The translations under genes and the position numbers were made by a program. The notes under the pieces are model-generated. The model worked only from the letters and a program-made list of their open reading frames with translations. It searched no databases and had not been told where the DNA came from. DNA of 64,000 nucleotides from Chitinophaga filiformis (GTDB taxonomy: Bacteria; Bacteroidota; Bacteroidia; Chitinophagales; Chitinophagaceae). Where the stretch lies: contig NZ_FNBN01000005.1 of assembly GCF_900102545.1 (NCBI RefSeq), positions 310,001 through 374,000 of the forward strand, in the 5' to 3' direction. This document shows positions 33,576 through 43,494 of the stretch, piece after piece; within the stretch, counting starts at the first letter, position 1, and every line of letters begins with the position of its first letter.

Positions 33576-35429
33576 ATGGACAGAAACTCAGTCATTGGCT
33601 TTGTACTACTGGGAGTGTTGTTTGTTGGTTACATTTTTTACAACCAGAAACAGCAGGTTACCGCAAAAAGAGAGAAGGACCGCCAGGATTCCATAGCTAA
33701 TCTTAACAAGCCGAAACCTGTTGATACCGCTAGTTACACCACCGCAGGCGTGCCAGATTCCACCAAACTTGCCGGTGCATATGGTGCCTTCGCAGGTGCA
33801 GCCAATGGAACTCAGCAAACTGCCGTACTGGAGAACAAAGTAGTGAAAATCACTTTCTCCAACCACGGTGGACAGCCTTCACTGGTACAGCTGAAACAAT
33901 TCAAGGATTTCCAGGGTAAACCGTTGATGCTGGTAAACAGCTCTTTCAACCGCATTTCCCTGCAGGTTCCTGCCAATAACAATACCTTATTAAATACTGC
34001 AGACCTGTATTTTACCGGTGGTAATGTACAGCAACTGCCTGATGGTAGCCAGTCTATCGCCTACCGCCTGCCTACTTCCAACCCCGGCCAGTACCTGGAG
34101 TATGTATATACCCTGAAACAGGATGGTTACGCTATGGATTTTGATATCCATGCCATCGGTCTGGAAAATGTATTGCCAGCCGGTCAGAAAACACTGAGCC
34201 TGCAATGGGATTCCCAGAACGACAAGCAGGAAAAAGACATGCAGAACGAGCGTCTGAACAACCAGGTACATTACCGGAATACAGACGGAAAGCATGACTA
34301 CTTCACACTGAACCGTACCAGCAATGAAAAGCTGGACACCAGGCTTGAGTGGGTGAGCGTAAAGCAACAGTTCTTCAATACTACTTTCATCGCCAGAAAG
34401 GATGCCCGTTTCGCAGGTGCGGAGATCAACACCAAAGTACCTGAGAGCGGTAATATCGTAGGACAAACCTTCGCTACACTGGAGATCCCTTACAATCGTG
34501 CACATGATTTCACATTCCCGATAGAGATCTACTACGGTCCTAACCACTATAAGACCCTGAAGTCTTTTGATATTGGTCTGGAAAGCATCATCCCACTGGG
34601 CTCCGGTATTTTCGCTTTCGTAAAATATGTGAACAAATGGGTGATCATCCCTGTGTTCAACTTCCTGAGCGGATTTATTGGTAACTACGGTATCATCATC
34701 ATCCTGCTTACCCTGTTCATCCGTCTGCTGATAGCGCCATTCACTTACCAGAGTTATGTATCTCAGGCTAAAATGAAAGTGCTGAAACCAGAGATCGACG
34801 AGCTGAAAGCAAAATATGCCGATGACCAGCAGACATTCGGTATGGAGCAGATGAAGTTATTCAAGAGCGCCGGTGTAAACCCGCTTGGAGGTTGTTTACC
34901 AGCCCTCATGCAGTTGCCTATCCTGGTAGCGATGTATAGCTTCTTCCCATCATCCATAGAACTGAGACAGGAAAGCTTCCTCTGGGCAAAAGACCTTTCT
35001 GCCTACGATTCTATCCTGGACCTGCCGTTCACAATTCCTTTCTACGGAAATCACGTGAGCTTATTCACACTGCTGATGACCGCTACCAGCTTAATGCTGG
35101 CGTTCAATAACCGTGGAATGGCAGATCAGAGCAATCCGGTAATGAAATATATGCCGTATGTATTCCCGGTGATGCTATTGGGTATCTTCAACCGCCTCGC
35201 ATCAGCGCTGACTTTCTATTACTTCCTGTCCAACGTGATCAGTATTGGTCTGCAGTGGGTGATCCAGAAATTCTTCGTGAATCATGATAAGATCCACGCA
35301 CAGATCCAGGAGAATAAAAAGAAACCAGCCAGCAAATCAAAATGGCAGGAGAAGCTGGAAGACATGCAGAAACGCCAGGCCGATATGCAGAAACGTCAGC
35401 AGGACGCTCAGCAACGCAAAAAACAATAG
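33576..35429 (+). CDS. yidC: Membrane protein insertase YidC
   Basis: A 617-residue inner-membrane insertase and chaperone. It has an N-terminal membrane anchor (MDRNSVIGFVLLGVLF), a large periplasmic beta domain (about residues 60-340), and the conserved C-terminal five-helix insertase core with the conserved Arg in TLFIRLLIAPFTYQS and NPLGGCLPALMQLPI. The tail is a long Lys/Gln-rich cytoplasmic extension (KKRQADMQKRQQDAQQ-like), seen in this phylum. The ATG at 33576 is the likely start; a TTG three codons upstream is less likely. Two -7 words (TAACTTTG at 33504 and TACCTTTG at 33544) lie in the gap, but no -33 TTG fits. Confidence 0.97.
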   Translation: MDRNSVIGFVLLGVLFVGYIFYNQKQQVTAKREKDRQDSIANLNKPKPVDTASYTTAGVPDSTKLAGAYGAFAGAANGTQQTAVLENKVVKITFSNHGGQPSLVQLKQFKDFQGKPLMLVNSSFNRISLQVPANNNTLLNTADLYFTGGNVQQLPDGSQSIAYRLPTSNPGQYLEYVYTLKQDGYAMDFDIHAIGLENVLPAGQKTLSLQWDSQNDKQEKDMQNERLNNQVHYRNTDGKHDYFTLNRTSNEKLDTRLEWVSVKQQFFNTTFIARKDARFAGAEINTKVPESGNIVGQTFATLEIPYNRAHDFTFPIEIYYGPNHYKTLKSFDIGLESIIPLGSGIFAFVKYVNKWVIIPVFNFLSGFIGNYGIIIILLTLFIRLLIAPFTYQSYVSQAKMKVLKPEIDELKAKYADDQQTFGMEQMKLFKSAGVNPLGGCLPALMQLPILVAMYSFFPSSIELRQESFLWAKDLSAYDSILDLPFTIPFYGNHVSLFTLLMTATSLMLAFNNRGMADQSNPVMKYMPYVFPVMLLGIFNRLASALTFYYFLSNVISIGLQWVIQKFFVNHDKIHAQIQENKKKPASKSKWQEKLEDMQKRQADMQKRQQDAQQRKKQ

Positions 35430-35459
35430 TATCTGATCTATTCGATATACTATATTAGC

Positions 35460-35496
35460 AGAAGGCTTCCCACGACGGAAGCCTTCTGTATTTTCA
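35460..35496 (+). terminator. Intrinsic terminator after yidC
   Basis: Perfect 11-bp stem AGAAGGCTTCC-CACGAC-GGAAGCCTTCT at 35460-35487 followed by GTATTTTC. Confidence 0.82.
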
Positions 35497-35522
35497 GGAA
35501 TCATGCATTTAATCTGAACCTT

Positions 35523-36470
35523 ATGAAATATCTATTGTTTCTGGCTACAGCCGCAACTGTTTATTCTACTTCCTACGCACAGGATTACCAACCATCTGAG
35601 AGCCGTATACGAAAAACGGCCAGCTATCTGGCATCCAACAAATTAAAAGGCAGGGGTACTAATGAAAAGGGGGGACTCAAAGCAAGTAACTATGTAGCCA
35701 GACAATTTAAACAGGCAGGACTCACTCCGGGTAATGGGGGTAGCTACTTTCAGGACTTTACCTTCGACAGGAAAGAACATCATGGCCTGACCAGCAGGAA
35801 CGTAATCGGCTTCCTGGACAATGGCGCCGCTAAAACCATCATCATCGGCGCCCATTATGATCACCTGGGTACAGCCGCATTGTTTGATGGGAAATATCCC
35901 GTGGGACAGATCCATAACGGTGCTGACGACAATGCATCCGGCGTGGCAGGGCTATTGGAACTGGTCCGCTACTTTACAGGGAACGGGCAGAAAGAGCCAT
36001 TTAATTTCCTGTTCATTTCCTTCGGAGGAGAAGAGATGGGGTTACAGGGCTCGAAGTATTTTACATCTAATCCTACCATCCCGCTGACCAACGTACATTT
36101 CATGCTGAATATGGACATGATAGGCCGGTACAATGAAGAACGTGGTATCGGTATCGGCGGTTATGCAACTGCACAGGAATGGCCTGCTGTATTCAAAGAC
36201 ACACAGGAGCCGGGTATCCACTATTTTACCGACGGATCGGGCAAGGGTGCTTCTGATCATCATAACTTCTTTATGCACGAGGTGCCTGTCATCTTCCTGC
36301 ATACCGGCCCGCATGACGATTATCATAAGCCGACAGACGATATTGAAAAACTGAAAGCCAAAGAAGAAGCATTGATCCTGAAACTGGCCGTACAGCTGAT
36401 CACTAACGCGATGAAATATCCGGAACTACATTATGTAGGAGAGGAGAAGAAAGAAGAGGAAAAGAAGTAA
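35523..36470 (+). CDS. M28 family zinc aminopeptidase, secreted
   Basis: A 315-residue exported metallopeptidase. The signal peptide is residues 1-19 (ending SYAQ). Dinuclear zinc ligands are visible in order: GAHYDHLG (His), NGADDNASG (Asp), GGEEMG (Glu-Glu), NMDMIG (Asp) and DDYHKPTD (His). It likely trims peptides in the periplasm or outside the cell. A charged Glu/Lys tail follows. It has its own leader, 27 bases after the yidC terminator. Confidence 0.94.
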   Translation: MKYLLFLATAATVYSTSYAQDYQPSESRIRKTASYLASNKLKGRGTNEKGGLKASNYVARQFKQAGLTPGNGGSYFQDFTFDRKEHHGLTSRNVIGFLDNGAAKTIIIGAHYDHLGTAALFDGKYPVGQIHNGADDNASGVAGLLELVRYFTGNGQKEPFNFLFISFGGEEMGLQGSKYFTSNPTIPLTNVHFMLNMDMIGRYNEERGIGIGGYATAQEWPAVFKDTQEPGIHYFTDGSGKGASDHHNFFMHEVPVIFLHTGPHDDYHKPTDDIEKLKAKEEALILKLAVQLITNAMKYPELHYVGEEKKEEEKK

Positions 36471-36488
36471 ATCGTTCTGGTATAAATG

Positions 36489-36525
36489 AAAAGGCGTCCG
36501 GTTTTAGACCAGACGCCTTTTCTTA
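36489..36525. terminator. Bidirectional terminator between M28 peptidase and PBP1A
   Basis: Stem AAAAGGCGTC / GACGCCTTTT with a mismatch near the loop, flanked by A and T runs on both sides, between convergent genes. Confidence 0.8.
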
Positions 36526-36539
36526 TTATGTGTACTTAA

Positions 36540-38975
36540 TTACTGTGGTTTAGTTGGCTGTGCAGGATAAGCTGCTTTAGGGGCAGCAGAAGGAGCTGGT
36601 TTATCCTTATTAACTTCCTTCTGTTTTTCCTTTTCTCTTTCTCTTGCCGCCTTATCTGCTTCGGCTTCTGCCTCATTCACATCCATGATATAGTCATTGG
36701 CATCTCCATTACCCTGGTCATCAGCTTCTGCCGGTGGTTTGTAGTTTTCTTCAAAGTTCTGGTAGAATTCACTGTTGATAGACTGAGGGATGGCAAAGGT
36801 GGCCTTGTCATCTATCTTCAGTGTCTTGTCTGCATATACTTTCTGGAAGAAGTATGCCCAGATCGGAAGGCCTGTATTAGCACCCTGACCATTGGTAGTG
36901 GTGCTGAAATGAAGGAAGTTGTTTTCACAACCTACCCAGGCGCCTGCCAGCAGCTGAGGCGTAAAGCCCAGGAACCAGCCATCGGTATTATCGTTGGTAG
37001 TACCGGTCTTACCTGCTACTTCACTCTGGATACCATAACGGAAACGCAGACGCGCAGAAGTACCACCGGGACCAGTTACACCCTGCATCATCTTCACCAT
37101 GGTATAAGATTCATTCTCACTGATCACCTCACGTTTTTCGGGAGCGGTGGTCTGCAGGATATTACCATTTCTGTCTTCTATACGGGTGATGTAGATCGGT
37201 TTAGTGATAATACCACGGCCTGGGAACATGGTGTAAGCCTGGAGCATTTCATACAGCGAGATCTCCGGTGTACCCAGTGCAATAGATGGATAAGGCGGGA
37301 TGTCAGCGCTGAAGCCGATCTTGTTTTTCGCAAAGTCAGCAACCGCCTGTGGGCCTAACTGTTTGATCAGGTAAGCAGATACCAGGTTCAGTGATTTAGC
37401 CAGTGCACCAGCCATAGAAATACTACCTCCTACACTACCTTCAGAGTTGCGGCTCAGCGTCCAGTTGTATTTAGGGAATGATACCGGCTCGTTAGGCAGC
37501 ATGGTGCTGGGAGACATACCATTCATGATGGCAAAGCAATACAGGAATGGTTTAAAGGTAGAACCTACCTGTCTGCGGGTCTTGGCTACGTGGTCGTTCT
37601 TGAAATAACGGAAATCAGGACCACCTACCCATGCTTTCACTTCACCACTTTCAGGGTCCATCGCCATAAAGCCTGCCTGTAAGATCGCTCTCATATATTT
37701 GATAGAGTCTATCGGCGTCATGATCGTATCCAATTCATTCAGCTCAGGCTCTGTAAAGCTCTTCCAGGCAAACACCTTCATTTTAGTAGGGGTGTTGAAA
37801 GCTTTTTTGATGTCTTCATCACTGGCTTCGTCATCCTTCATGGCCTTGTAGCGGTCAGATTCCTTCATGTAACGGTCAATATACGACTGCCAGTTCTTCC
37901 ACACACTACCGGATTTGATATTGGATTGTGCTGCAAATACTTTCTGCAGATCTTTCAGGTGATGATCTACCGCTTCCTCGGCATACAGCTGCATGCGTGG
38001 GTTGATGGTAGTATAGATCTTCAGACCGTCGCGGTACAGGTTATATTCGGAACCATCCGCTTTTTTATGGGTTTTACACCATTCTTTCAGCTCGTCCCGT
38101 AATACCTCTCTGAAGTAAGGCGCCAGTCCTTTATTGTGGTCTATCTTATTGTAACGCAGTACGATAGGCTTGCTTTTAGCAGCATTTGCCTCCGCTTCTG
38201 TAATAAAGTCGTTCTTCTGCATCAGCTCTATCACCGTATTACGGCGACTTAATGCCATCTGCGGATTACGGCGGGGATTGTACAGATTGGTTCCCTTCAG
38301 CATAGCAACCAGGGTAGCTGCTTCCTCAATGGACAGGTGACCTGCATCTTTACTGAAGAAGGTACGGGCACCGTTCTCAATGCCATATACGTTATCGCCG
38401 AAAGGCACCGTATTGAGGTAGAGGGTAACGATTTCCTGTTTGGTGAAGTTTCGCTCCAGTCGAACGGCTATCAGCCATTCCTGCATTTTCTGGAAACCTC
38501 TTTTTATCATGTTGGAAGCACGCGTCGTACCGGTATTATCAGCCTGCAGGTTCAATGCCAGCTGTTGCGTGATCGTACTGGAACCCCTCTTTTTACCGAT
38601 TGCCAGGTAAAAAGGAATGGCGATCGTTGCATAAGGGTCTATCCCGGAGTGCTCATAGAACCTTACGTCCTCGGTAGCAATCAGGGCATTGATCACATTC
38701 TTGGAAATTTCGTTGTAATCAGAGCTTGACCTGTCCACCTGGTAATATTTACCCAGGATGGTACCATCTTCGGCAATTACTTCAGATGCAAGGGCAGCCC
38801 TTGGGTTTTCCAGGGTCTCCATGGATGGCATAGAGCCAATAATGCGGAAATTCACCAGCAGGATCAATAACAGGAAAAACCCAGTCAGTGATAAAACTGT
38901 GATCCACAATATTTTAACCGATTTTTTCATACTTGCTTTAAATGTTTGATTTGCGCGGCCAGCATCGCTCTTCAT
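36540..38975 (-). CDS. Penicillin-binding protein 1A (transglycosylase/transpeptidase)
   Basis: A class A PBP of about 811 residues that polymerises and cross-links peptidoglycan. A short cytoplasmic N-terminus and membrane anchor precede a GT51 domain (IATEDVRFYEHSGIDP near residue 85 and RGSSTITQQLALNLQ near residue 110) and a transpeptidase domain with SxxK in VGSTFKPFLY, SxN in KSLNLVSAY and KTG in AGKTGTTND. The tail is Lys/Pro-rich. The start is uncertain: ATG at 38975 is used here; an ATG at 38930 (MKKSVKILW) is equally plausible, and a TTG at 38987 is possible. Monocistronic, divergent from nothing nearby. Confidence 0.95.
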   Translation of the reverse strand: MKSDAGRANQTFKASMKKSVKILWITVLSLTGFFLLLILLVNFRIIGSMPSMETLENPRAALASEVIAEDGTILGKYYQVDRSSSDYNEISKNVINALIATEDVRFYEHSGIDPYATIAIPFYLAIGKKRGSSTITQQLALNLQADNTGTTRASNMIKRGFQKMQEWLIAVRLERNFTKQEIVTLYLNTVPFGDNVYGIENGARTFFSKDAGHLSIEEAATLVAMLKGTNLYNPRRNPQMALSRRNTVIELMQKNDFITEAEANAAKSKPIVLRYNKIDHNKGLAPYFREVLRDELKEWCKTHKKADGSEYNLYRDGLKIYTTINPRMQLYAEEAVDHHLKDLQKVFAAQSNIKSGSVWKNWQSYIDRYMKESDRYKAMKDDEASDEDIKKAFNTPTKMKVFAWKSFTEPELNELDTIMTPIDSIKYMRAILQAGFMAMDPESGEVKAWVGGPDFRYFKNDHVAKTRRQVGSTFKPFLYCFAIMNGMSPSTMLPNEPVSFPKYNWTLSRNSEGSVGGSISMAGALAKSLNLVSAYLIKQLGPQAVADFAKNKIGFSADIPPYPSIALGTPEISLYEMLQAYTMFPGRGIITKPIYITRIEDRNGNILQTTAPEKREVISENESYTMVKMMQGVTGPGGTSARLRFRYGIQSEVAGKTGTTNDNTDGWFLGFTPQLLAGAWVGCENNFLHFSTTTNGQGANTGLPIWAYFFQKVYADKTLKIDDKATFAIPQSINSEFYQNFEENYKPPAEADDQGNGDANDYIMDVNEAEAEADKAAREREKEKQKEVNKDKPAPSAAPKAAYPAQPTKPQ

Positions 38976-39134
38976 GGCTTTACTCAAGATATAGCAATTT
39001 ACGGGCCTTATTACGCCGTGCTTACGACAGCGGACAAAACTATTAAAAAAAACGGGTTGATGTCCCTCAAATATTGTTAAAAGACTGATTGATGCCCCCC
39101 AATAAATTAGTATGTTTTTCTATCTTACTGTCTG

Positions 39135-42100
39135 TTACTGAGTAACGTAGTTGTCGTCAAAGAATTTTTTATACCCGCTGATGTCTTTGGTACTGTTCAT
39201 CTGGATGAAATTATCCCTGGAAATGATGAACATGGTGTAGTCTGACGGACGGATACGCGGAATGATCTTTTCAGCATCGATCCTGATCTCATCAAAATAG
39301 TCCAGCGCCTTGTCCTCATTCGGGAAAAGCCTGAAAATGAGCATCACTTCCTGTGGCGCCAGCACAAAATTAGCTACCTGTATATTCTCTCCCGCATGTT
39401 TGGCTGCATTGTATTTGGTAAACTGTGTCAGCGCCTCATCCATAATGGCTTTTGAAACACGCTGGAAGGAGAGTACCACGAAATGCGGATTGGTGGCATT
39501 CAGTTTATAAATGGTAACAGGTTTTATGGGTGCCGGCAGCGGCGCTACTTTCAGGGCGGCATTGGCTGCCAGTTTGATAGAGTCGGCCACAGCGGTCTGA
39601 ATCTTTACAGAATCCAGTTTGTTTTCAAATTTCGGTTCCGGGTTCTGCCATGGGTAACGGATGGAGATATTCTCATCTACCACATTGTTATCCTTGTCTT
39701 TCTCAATTTCCAGCCTGGAGAGGTATACTACCAGGGCCGCCCGGTTATCCAGTGCTTCCAGCAGTGATTTAGCCTTCTCCTGCACTGCGTCATCCTGTTT
39801 GTATTTGTTGATAACATTCACAACTGCCTGACGTCCAAACTCACAGGTATCCATTTTCATGATGATCATGGCTTCCAGCAGGTCAAACTTAGGCTGCATG
39901 AAATTGAGGCCAAAGGTGGAATCTGCTGCTTTTTTCAATGCCATCGCGCCTTCAAGGTTCCCTCTGCTATAATTTACATAAACAGAATCATAAGCAGTGG
40001 TGATCTCCTTCTTCTTCTCCTGGTTAATATCCTGCAGAGAGCCATATTTGATAATGCTGGCAAATTTGGAATCCCCGAGGGTCATTACGTTCTGTTTGTA
40101 CTTCGCAGCCTGGGCGGTATGTCCCAGTTTCGTATGCCAGATATACAGGGAGTAGATAACCTCTGTTTTATGCGGATGCTGTGGATATCTGTTCAGCAAC
40201 GTATCGTAAGTTTCGATAGCCAGTTCGGTATTGTCCAGCTGATCGTTGTAGAGTTTACCCAGGTCATAGTAGGCGTCCTCCACGATCACATTGGACTTCA
40301 GGAGGTCGTCTGGCGTAAGTGGCAGCCCTTTAGCGAGTGCCTGTGCAGTGGCACTGTCTGACGGCGCCTTGGAGGCATTCGCAGTAGCAGTAGGATTGCC
40401 ATTTTCATCCTCCGTTTGCAGCGGCTGATTGGCCGCAGCGGCTCCTGACTGGCTTCTACGCCAGTTGTCGGCCAATGGCCTGTTACCCCAGCGTTTTTTG
40501 AATTCGGAGAACCCGGAAGATTTGCTGGCATTATTATAAAAATACCATTCACCCTTGTCGTCATTTTTAGGTGCAGCAGCGCTGTTATTCATATTGTTGA
40601 CCAGCGGACTGTTATTGGCCATGTCCTGCGGAATAACCCCGTTGTCAGCATCATCCTTCTGCTTTTTCGCCTTCTCTTCCGCCTCTTTACGCATGGTAGC
40701 GGCCATTTTTTCGAGGAAGATCTTCCTGTCAGATTCCGGCATAGCGGCGATCCGTTGCAGGCTGTCTTCTTTCTGAATGGCTTCCACACGGATCACGACG
40801 TCATTGAGCACACGTTTGCGCTTGTTCACAATCGCAGAGTCGGTAAACTCAGGAGGCATCACGCTGGCGGTACTATCGTAGAAGTTCCTTGCCAGACGAT
40901 ACTGCCGCTGTCCGTAATAGATGTCCGCTATAGCCTTGAAAGACAAGGCTCTCTGCATGGTATTGGAACTTTCCACCTTCAGCGATTGACCCAGGTATTG
41001 CAGGGCCAGGTCGGGGTCTTTAGGTAGAACGATGTTCGCCATATTATAATAGATAGCGTCGCGAAACTCAATGTATTTCTCCCTACGGGCCATTCTTTTC
41101 AGGCGGGCCAGGCTTTCATCAAAGGAGCCACCTTCCCTGGTAGCATCCAGTTTAGCGATCTGCATACGGGCCTGGAAGTCCATCATCGGATCAGGCTTCT
41201 GTTTGATCACTTTATGGAACATCATCACGGCGGAGTCCGGGTGGCTATAGTTGGTATATAATTGCCCCAGGATATAATACATGCGCGCCCGCTCATCACG
41301 GTTGCCTTTACTCTTAACAGCTATCTGCAGCGGAACGATCACTTCAGCAAAGCGTTCCTGCTTGTACAGGGCATAGGCTCTTACTTCAGCCAGCTCGCCA
41401 GACAGTCTTTTAGGAAAATAAGGATCATGCTCCACGATATTCATCAGGGAACGGGCCTGGTCGAACTCTTTCATTTCCAGCAGGGTCTTTGCCTGCCATA
41501 CAAAAGCGTCGTTACGGGCATAAGTATGTTTGAAGTAGCCGAATGGCGGTTTTCTTTTCTCGCGGGAAGCAATACTGAGCTGGTCTTTTTCACTGGAACC
41601 TACAACTGTCTTATACTCATCTTTCTTTTTAGGAGCAAATTTGGTATTGATGAACTGGAATGTCCGGCTGGCCTTGTCCCATTCACCCTGGTAGAAGTAG
41701 GCCTGGCCGATCACGAGATAACTGTCATCGATCCATTTGCTGCGCGGATCGCGGATCTGTATATTGATAGACGCCTTTTCAATAACGGTATCCAGGTCGC
41801 CGGTACTCAGACCGAGATTCTGAAGACTGTAAGGATAGAAAGGGAGCAGATAATTGTAGTTGTCCTGGCCCTGGCGGCTCACATTATGGGTGATAAGACG
41901 GAGTTTCTTCCGGGCGTTGTATAAATAGTTATACCTGGCCAGCATGTTCTGCACCAGTTTACGTTTAATGGTCCATTTTTTTTCTGCCAGTAATTCTGAG
42001 GGCGGACGCCGGTCTTCCACGCGTGGTTGTGCTACTTTCGGTACAAGCGGTTTTTGCATGGTGCGTTGGGGCATCCTGCTATGATTGCTCTTGGACTGAT

Positions 42101-42218
42101 TAGTAACCGTGGTATCCCTTCGCTGGGCGTAAACCCTGTTAATATTCATACAGCACAAAAACAAACTTACTAAGCAGGTATATGGTAGATATATGCGAAT
42201 TGATCTGTAATAATTCAT
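39135..42218 (-). CDS. sprE: SprE/PorW-type TPR protein for type IX secretion / gliding
   Basis: A 1027-residue exported protein dominated by tetratricopeptide repeats. The N-terminus has a hydrophobic stretch with LFLCC, then the segment KWTIKRKLVQNMLARYNYLYNA that is shared by SprE/PorW-like Bacteroidota proteins. TPR-like helices occupy most of residues 90-850, broken by an Asn/Gln/Ala-rich linker near 540-640. The C-terminal 100 residues (FVLAPQEVMLIFRLF and PSDYTMFIISRDNF) are also typical of this family. SprE/PorW is a periplasmic lipoprotein that supports the type IX secretion machine. The lipobox is not a textbook match. A T9SS substrate is encoded at 12378. Confidence 0.8.
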   Translation of the reverse strand: MNYYRSIRIYLPYTCLVSLFLCCMNINRVYAQRRDTTVTNQSKSNHSRMPQRTMQKPLVPKVAQPRVEDRRPPSELLAEKKWTIKRKLVQNMLARYNYLYNARKKLRLITHNVSRQGQDNYNYLLPFYPYSLQNLGLSTGDLDTVIEKASINIQIRDPRSKWIDDSYLVIGQAYFYQGEWDKASRTFQFINTKFAPKKKDEYKTVVGSSEKDQLSIASREKRKPPFGYFKHTYARNDAFVWQAKTLLEMKEFDQARSLMNIVEHDPYFPKRLSGELAEVRAYALYKQERFAEVIVPLQIAVKSKGNRDERARMYYILGQLYTNYSHPDSAVMMFHKVIKQKPDPMMDFQARMQIAKLDATREGGSFDESLARLKRMARREKYIEFRDAIYYNMANIVLPKDPDLALQYLGQSLKVESSNTMQRALSFKAIADIYYGQRQYRLARNFYDSTASVMPPEFTDSAIVNKRKRVLNDVVIRVEAIQKEDSLQRIAAMPESDRKIFLEKMAATMRKEAEEKAKKQKDDADNGVIPQDMANNSPLVNNMNNSAAAPKNDDKGEWYFYNNASKSSGFSEFKKRWGNRPLADNWRRSQSGAAAANQPLQTEDENGNPTATANASKAPSDSATAQALAKGLPLTPDDLLKSNVIVEDAYYDLGKLYNDQLDNTELAIETYDTLLNRYPQHPHKTEVIYSLYIWHTKLGHTAQAAKYKQNVMTLGDSKFASIIKYGSLQDINQEKKKEITTAYDSVYVNYSRGNLEGAMALKKAADSTFGLNFMQPKFDLLEAMIIMKMDTCEFGRQAVVNVINKYKQDDAVQEKAKSLLEALDNRAALVVYLSRLEIEKDKDNNVVDENISIRYPWQNPEPKFENKLDSVKIQTAVADSIKLAANAALKVAPLPAPIKPVTIYKLNATNPHFVVLSFQRVSKAIMDEALTQFTKYNAAKHAGENIQVANFVLAPQEVMLIFRLFPNEDKALDYFDEIRIDAEKIIPRIRPSDYTMFIISRDNFIQMNSTKDISGYKKFFDDNYVTQ

Positions 42219-42424
42219 GGATGCCAGGGTGTGTATAGGCTTACCTATATAACTTATATGTCAGAAAATTATTTTTTAAAGATAGGATAATTTTTTTGAG
42301 GGGGACAAAAGTGGACTACTGTAATAAAAAGGGATAACACTTAATTTTTTAAATACGAAATAATATAAATGTTTAACTTTAGCCGGTTGATAATCAGAAA
42401 AATTATTCAAGTTTTATAGCGGCT

Positions 42425-42840
42425 ATGGCTAAGAAGCGCGATAGAAAAGGCAGAAATGTGGGGCGGATAGGGAACAGGTACCGCCTGGTGATTATGAATG
42501 ACAATACCTATGAAGAGGTAACCTCATTCAAATTATCCCGTATGAGTGTATATGTAGCATTGAGTACTCTATTTGTACTCTATTTGTACTGTTGGTAACG
42601 ATCACCGTTGCTACAGTGGTATTTACTCCATTGCGCTACTATATTCCGGGGTATGGCGACCTGAAACAGCGCAGGGAGTTCATTCGCCTGAAGATGCGTA
42701 CCGATTCCCTGGAATCTGCCATCAATGCACGCGATAAATACCTGGAAAACATCAAACAGGTTATCAACGGAGATTATTCTGCCAGCAAACTGGACACAAC
42801 TACTATTAAAGTTCCTAAAGTAGATAACAGCACTTATTAA
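42425..42840 (+). pseudogene. M23-type envelope protein gene split by an 11-bp duplication
   Basis: The gene starts with ATG at 42425 and reads MAKKRDRKGRNVGRIGNRYR, then LVIMNDNTYEEVTSFKLSR, a membrane helix and a periplasmic coiled coil. A tandem 11-base duplication (TACTCTATTTG at 42565-42575 and 42576-42586) shifts the frame, so the first part stops at 42598 after 57 residues and the rest runs in another frame to 42840. Removing one copy restores a continuous 134-residue protein, with VALSTLFVLLVTIT across the join. The sequence resembles the N-terminal membrane and coiled-coil part of Bacteroidota M23 metallopeptidases; the LytM catalytic domain is missing even in the repaired gene. It may be phase-variable or a very recent mutation. 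Confidence 0.8.
42565..42586 (+). repeat. Tandem 11-bp duplication causing a frameshift
   Basis: Two exact copies of TACTCTATTTG abut, followed by a partial third copy TACT at 42587. Eleven is not a multiple of three, so the duplication disrupts the reading frame of the surrounding gene. This is a typical product of slipped-strand replication. Confidence 0.95.
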
Positions 42841-43023
42841 GGGGGCACGACATTAATTAAGGCTGAAAAATATACTGTCAGCAGATACGCAAAGGGTCCG
42901 GATCACCGTTTAAGGGGGGTAATGTGGATAACTTCTTAAAAGAAGTGATTGTCAATATGTAATAATATGTTAATAAATAATACTATCTTACATCACACTA
43001 AAAGCTGAAAAACCTAAAATCCT

Positions 43024-43494
43024 ATGTTTAGCAACAACAATCGTAATGCCAGAAGCGAGAGCAAATCAGTAATGCCTTCTTCCAATGTGAACATTATTGG
43101 CAGTGGAACTTCCATCCAGGGAGACATTGTGTGCGAAGGAGATATTCGCATCGACGGACAGGTGAATGGCCTGGTATCAACAAAAGCTAAAATTGTGGTA
43201 GGTCCTGAAGGGGAGATTATCGGTGACCTGGTATGTCAAAGCGCTGACATCCTCGGTAAAGTAACTGGTATTGTCAGAGTTGAAGATCTGCTTTTCCTGA
43301 AAGGCAATGCCCTGGTAAAAGGAGATCTGTATACAGCCCATTTTGAAATGGAGCCAACCGCGAAATTCAACGGTCGTTGCTACATGGAACCAGAAGAGGT
43401 GGCAGCTGCAAATGCAAGTGCAAACGCAAACGCAAACCTGAAAGAAAAAAATGGAAGACCCGTTTTCACAGAAGAAGCCACGGAAGAAGCCTGA
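43024..43494 (+). CDS. Bactofilin family cytoskeletal protein
   Basis: A 156-residue polymer-forming bactofilin. The core (about residues 20-120) is a right-handed beta-helix with regularly spaced hydrophobic rungs, starting NIIGSGTSIQGDIVCEGDIRIDGQ and containing VVGPEGEIIGDLVCQSADILG. An unstructured Ala/Asn-rich tail follows. Bactofilins form nucleotide-independent filaments that organise cell shape and envelope enzymes. Its position directly after an M23-like gene recalls the common M23 peptidase/bactofilin pairing. The AtpZ-like gene starts inside its last 44 bases. Confidence 0.95.
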   Translation: MFSNNNRNARSESKSVMPSSNVNIIGSGTSIQGDIVCEGDIRIDGQVNGLVSTKAKIVVGPEGEIIGDLVCQSADILGKVTGIVRVEDLLFLKGNALVKGDLYTAHFEMEPTAKFNGRCYMEPEEVAAANASANANANLKEKNGRPVFTEEATEEA

